Below are positions 5,656 to 6,682 of a stretch of DNA of 6,682 bases, one piece after another; position 1 is the first letter of the stretch, and each line of letters opens with the position of its first letter. Both the position numbers and the translations under genes were made by a program. The notes beneath the pieces are model-generated. The model was not told where the DNA came from. It did no database searches and saw nothing but the letters and a program-made list of their open reading frames with translations. The DNA comes from Candidatus Peregrinibacteria bacterium (GTDB lineage: Bacteria; Patescibacteriota; Gracilibacteria; UBA1369; JACRIC01): positions 1-6,682 of the forward strand of contig JACRIC010000054.1 of the NCBI GenBank assembly GCA_016235915.1, given 5' to 3'.

Positions 5656-5661
5656 TCTCCT

Positions 5662-6682
5662 ATGGACGACCAAAAAATTTCCAATGGTTTCAGCAGTTCT
5701 TCTTTTTTTGATCAGAAAAAAGATGATGAAGAAGTGTTTGCCGCACAACCCGTAGCGCCGGATTCCAGCGCGAAGAGTTTTTTTGAAAACGCGGCGCAAA
5801 ATGTGCAAGAAGGAGAAGTTATTTCGCTGTCTCAAGAAGTGAAAGGCGATGCGTCGAAGGAAGTTCATGCGAGCGAAGAGTCTCAACTTGTTTCGGAGCC
5901 GACTCCTGCGCCGTTTGACGATCCTTCCGATAATTTTTTTGAAAAAATCAAGCATACTTTGACGGAATCGGGAATCAGCATGCAGACCATTCGTTCTTAT
6001 GTTATTGGATGTCTGATTTTTATTGTGGTGGTTTTTTCGCTGATTTTCGGCGGAATGAAAGGGTATCGGTTTTTTCTGCAGAAGTTTTCGGAAATTCCTG
6101 CTGAAGAAGGCGTTTCGCAGACCGAAGCTCCGTCTGAAGTTTCACCAGAACCTCTTGTCGTTTTTCCGGAGTCGCTGGAATTTGCGATATTGCTCGGGCA
6201 AGAGCCCGGATCGTTTTTACATTTTCCAAATCCGCCTTTGGCGATTGCGTATGAGCTCGGATATTTCGCTGAGCGTTGGCAGGAGCGTTTTGTTCAGCAA
6301 GTAAATTTTTTACGTGAAATGCGCAGTACGGTGAAAACGGATGTTTTCCGCCTGTTGGATCAATCCAGAAATCGAGAAGAAGCTTTGGGGAATTATTTAG
6401 CAGTGTTGATAAAACAGGAGAATGAAGGCCGAAAGATTGCATCTGAAATTTCCGCGCTGATTCCTCTTCTGGAAGTGCGATTTACGAATGCGATCGAGGC
6501 AAAAACGCTCTACGAAACTCGTTTTTTTGAATCGTTGAAAAATCTGCAAGGCAAAGAGTCGGATGAAATGTTGAAGGGTTTTATTGAAATGGCGCAGGAT
6601 GCGGCCTCTGCAAAAGGGCAATTCCATGCTCTTTCAAAGCTGAAAGCTCATTATGAAACCGTGCTGAAATGGATTTCCACGC
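5662..6682 (+). CDS. Unrecognised single-pass membrane protein, N-terminal 340 residues (partial at right edge)
   Basis: An open frame runs from this ATG to the window end without a stop. I do not recognise the family. Residues 1-90 are acidic, rich in Ser, Asp, Glu, Pro and Ala, and look disordered, with short repeated S-x-x-F-F-D/E motifs (SSFFDQ at 13-18, KSFFEN at 38-43, DNFFEK at 90-95). One clear membrane segment lies at about 113-131 (YVIGCLIFIVVVFSLIFGG). Arg111 precedes it and Lys133 and Arg136 follow it, so topology is uncertain from charge alone. After a second short Pro/Glu-rich linker (146-170) comes a long, mostly helical region (about 195-340) with possible coiled-coil parts, for example LRRE-like charged helices around 217-300. 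This suggests a cytoplasm-anchored or surface-exposed scaffold, but no function is claimed. It may be cotranscribed with coaBC. Confidence 0.8.
   Translation, partial: MDDQKISNGFSSSSFFDQKKDDEEVFAAQPVAPDSSAKSFFENAAQNVQEGEVISLSQEVKGDASKEVHASEESQLVSEPTPAPFDDPSDNFFEKIKHTLTESGISMQTIRSYVIGCLIFIVVVFSLIFGGMKGYRFFLQKFSEIPAEEGVSQTEAPSEVSPEPLVVFPESLEFAILLGQEPGSFLHFPNPPLAIAYELGYFAERWQERFVQQVNFLREMRSTVKTDVFRLLDQSRNREEALGNYLAVLIKQENEGRKIASEISALIPLLEVRFTNAIEAKTLYETRFFESLKNLQGKESDEMLKGFIEMAQDAASAKGQFHALSKLKAHYETVLKWIST

Noticed and set aside
5527..6627. Minus-strand frames at 5527-5955, 6020-6442 and 6397-6627
   Set aside because: They oppose the end of coaBC and the last plus-strand gene, which has a ribosome binding site, a membrane helix and one uninterrupted frame to the edge.

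Overview
The window looks like chromosome from an uncultured bacterium with a compact genome. Genes are tightly packed, there are short dispersed palindromic repeats, and a small toxin-antitoxin pair and an NYN-domain protein lie between metabolic genes. Almost no gene has a Shine-Dalgarno sequence. TGA, TAA and TAG all behave as stops, so there is no sign of UGA recoding. A member of the Patescibacteria/CPR would fit (for example a Peregrinibacteria-like lineage that kept CoA synthesis), but this is an inference from style and protein families and the sequence does not prove it.

Layout. Positions 1-1229 (minus strand) hold the N-terminal 409 residues of a membrane-bound ion-pumping pyrophosphatase (hppA), which runs off the left edge. 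A 176-bp divergent spacer follows, with a four-copy 7-bp tandem repeat in the hppA leader. Everything to the right reads on the plus strand: a type II pantothenate kinase (1406-2233); a small KTSC-like protein (2249-2476); an NYN/PIN-like ribonuclease-type protein that has lost its C-terminal catalytic part (2460-2825); panB (2911-3672); a RelB/DinJ-type antitoxin (3742-4026) overlapping a RelE/YafQ-type toxin (4019-4279); the bifunctional coaBC (4299-5576); a repeat-bearing intergenic region; and the first 340 residues of an unrecognised single-pass membrane protein (5662 to the edge).

How the genes work together. PanB makes ketopantoate, the pantothenate kinase phosphorylates pantothenate, and CoaBC couples and decarboxylates phosphopantothenoyl-cysteine to 4'-phosphopantetheine. 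Three steps of the pantothenate/CoA pathway are therefore clustered, with AT-rich accessory genes interleaved. The toxin-antitoxin pair has the only convincing promoter seen here, with an inverted repeat over its -10 box, and coaBC follows the toxin after 19 bases, so coaBC may be transcribed from it.

The most striking point is a compound palindromic repeat of about 91 bp inside coaBC (4505-4595). It stays in frame and adds about 29 residues just before the catalytic histidine of the decarboxylase domain. A different repeat (about 5603-5655) lies just before the last gene, and its tail appears to supply that gene's ribosome binding site.
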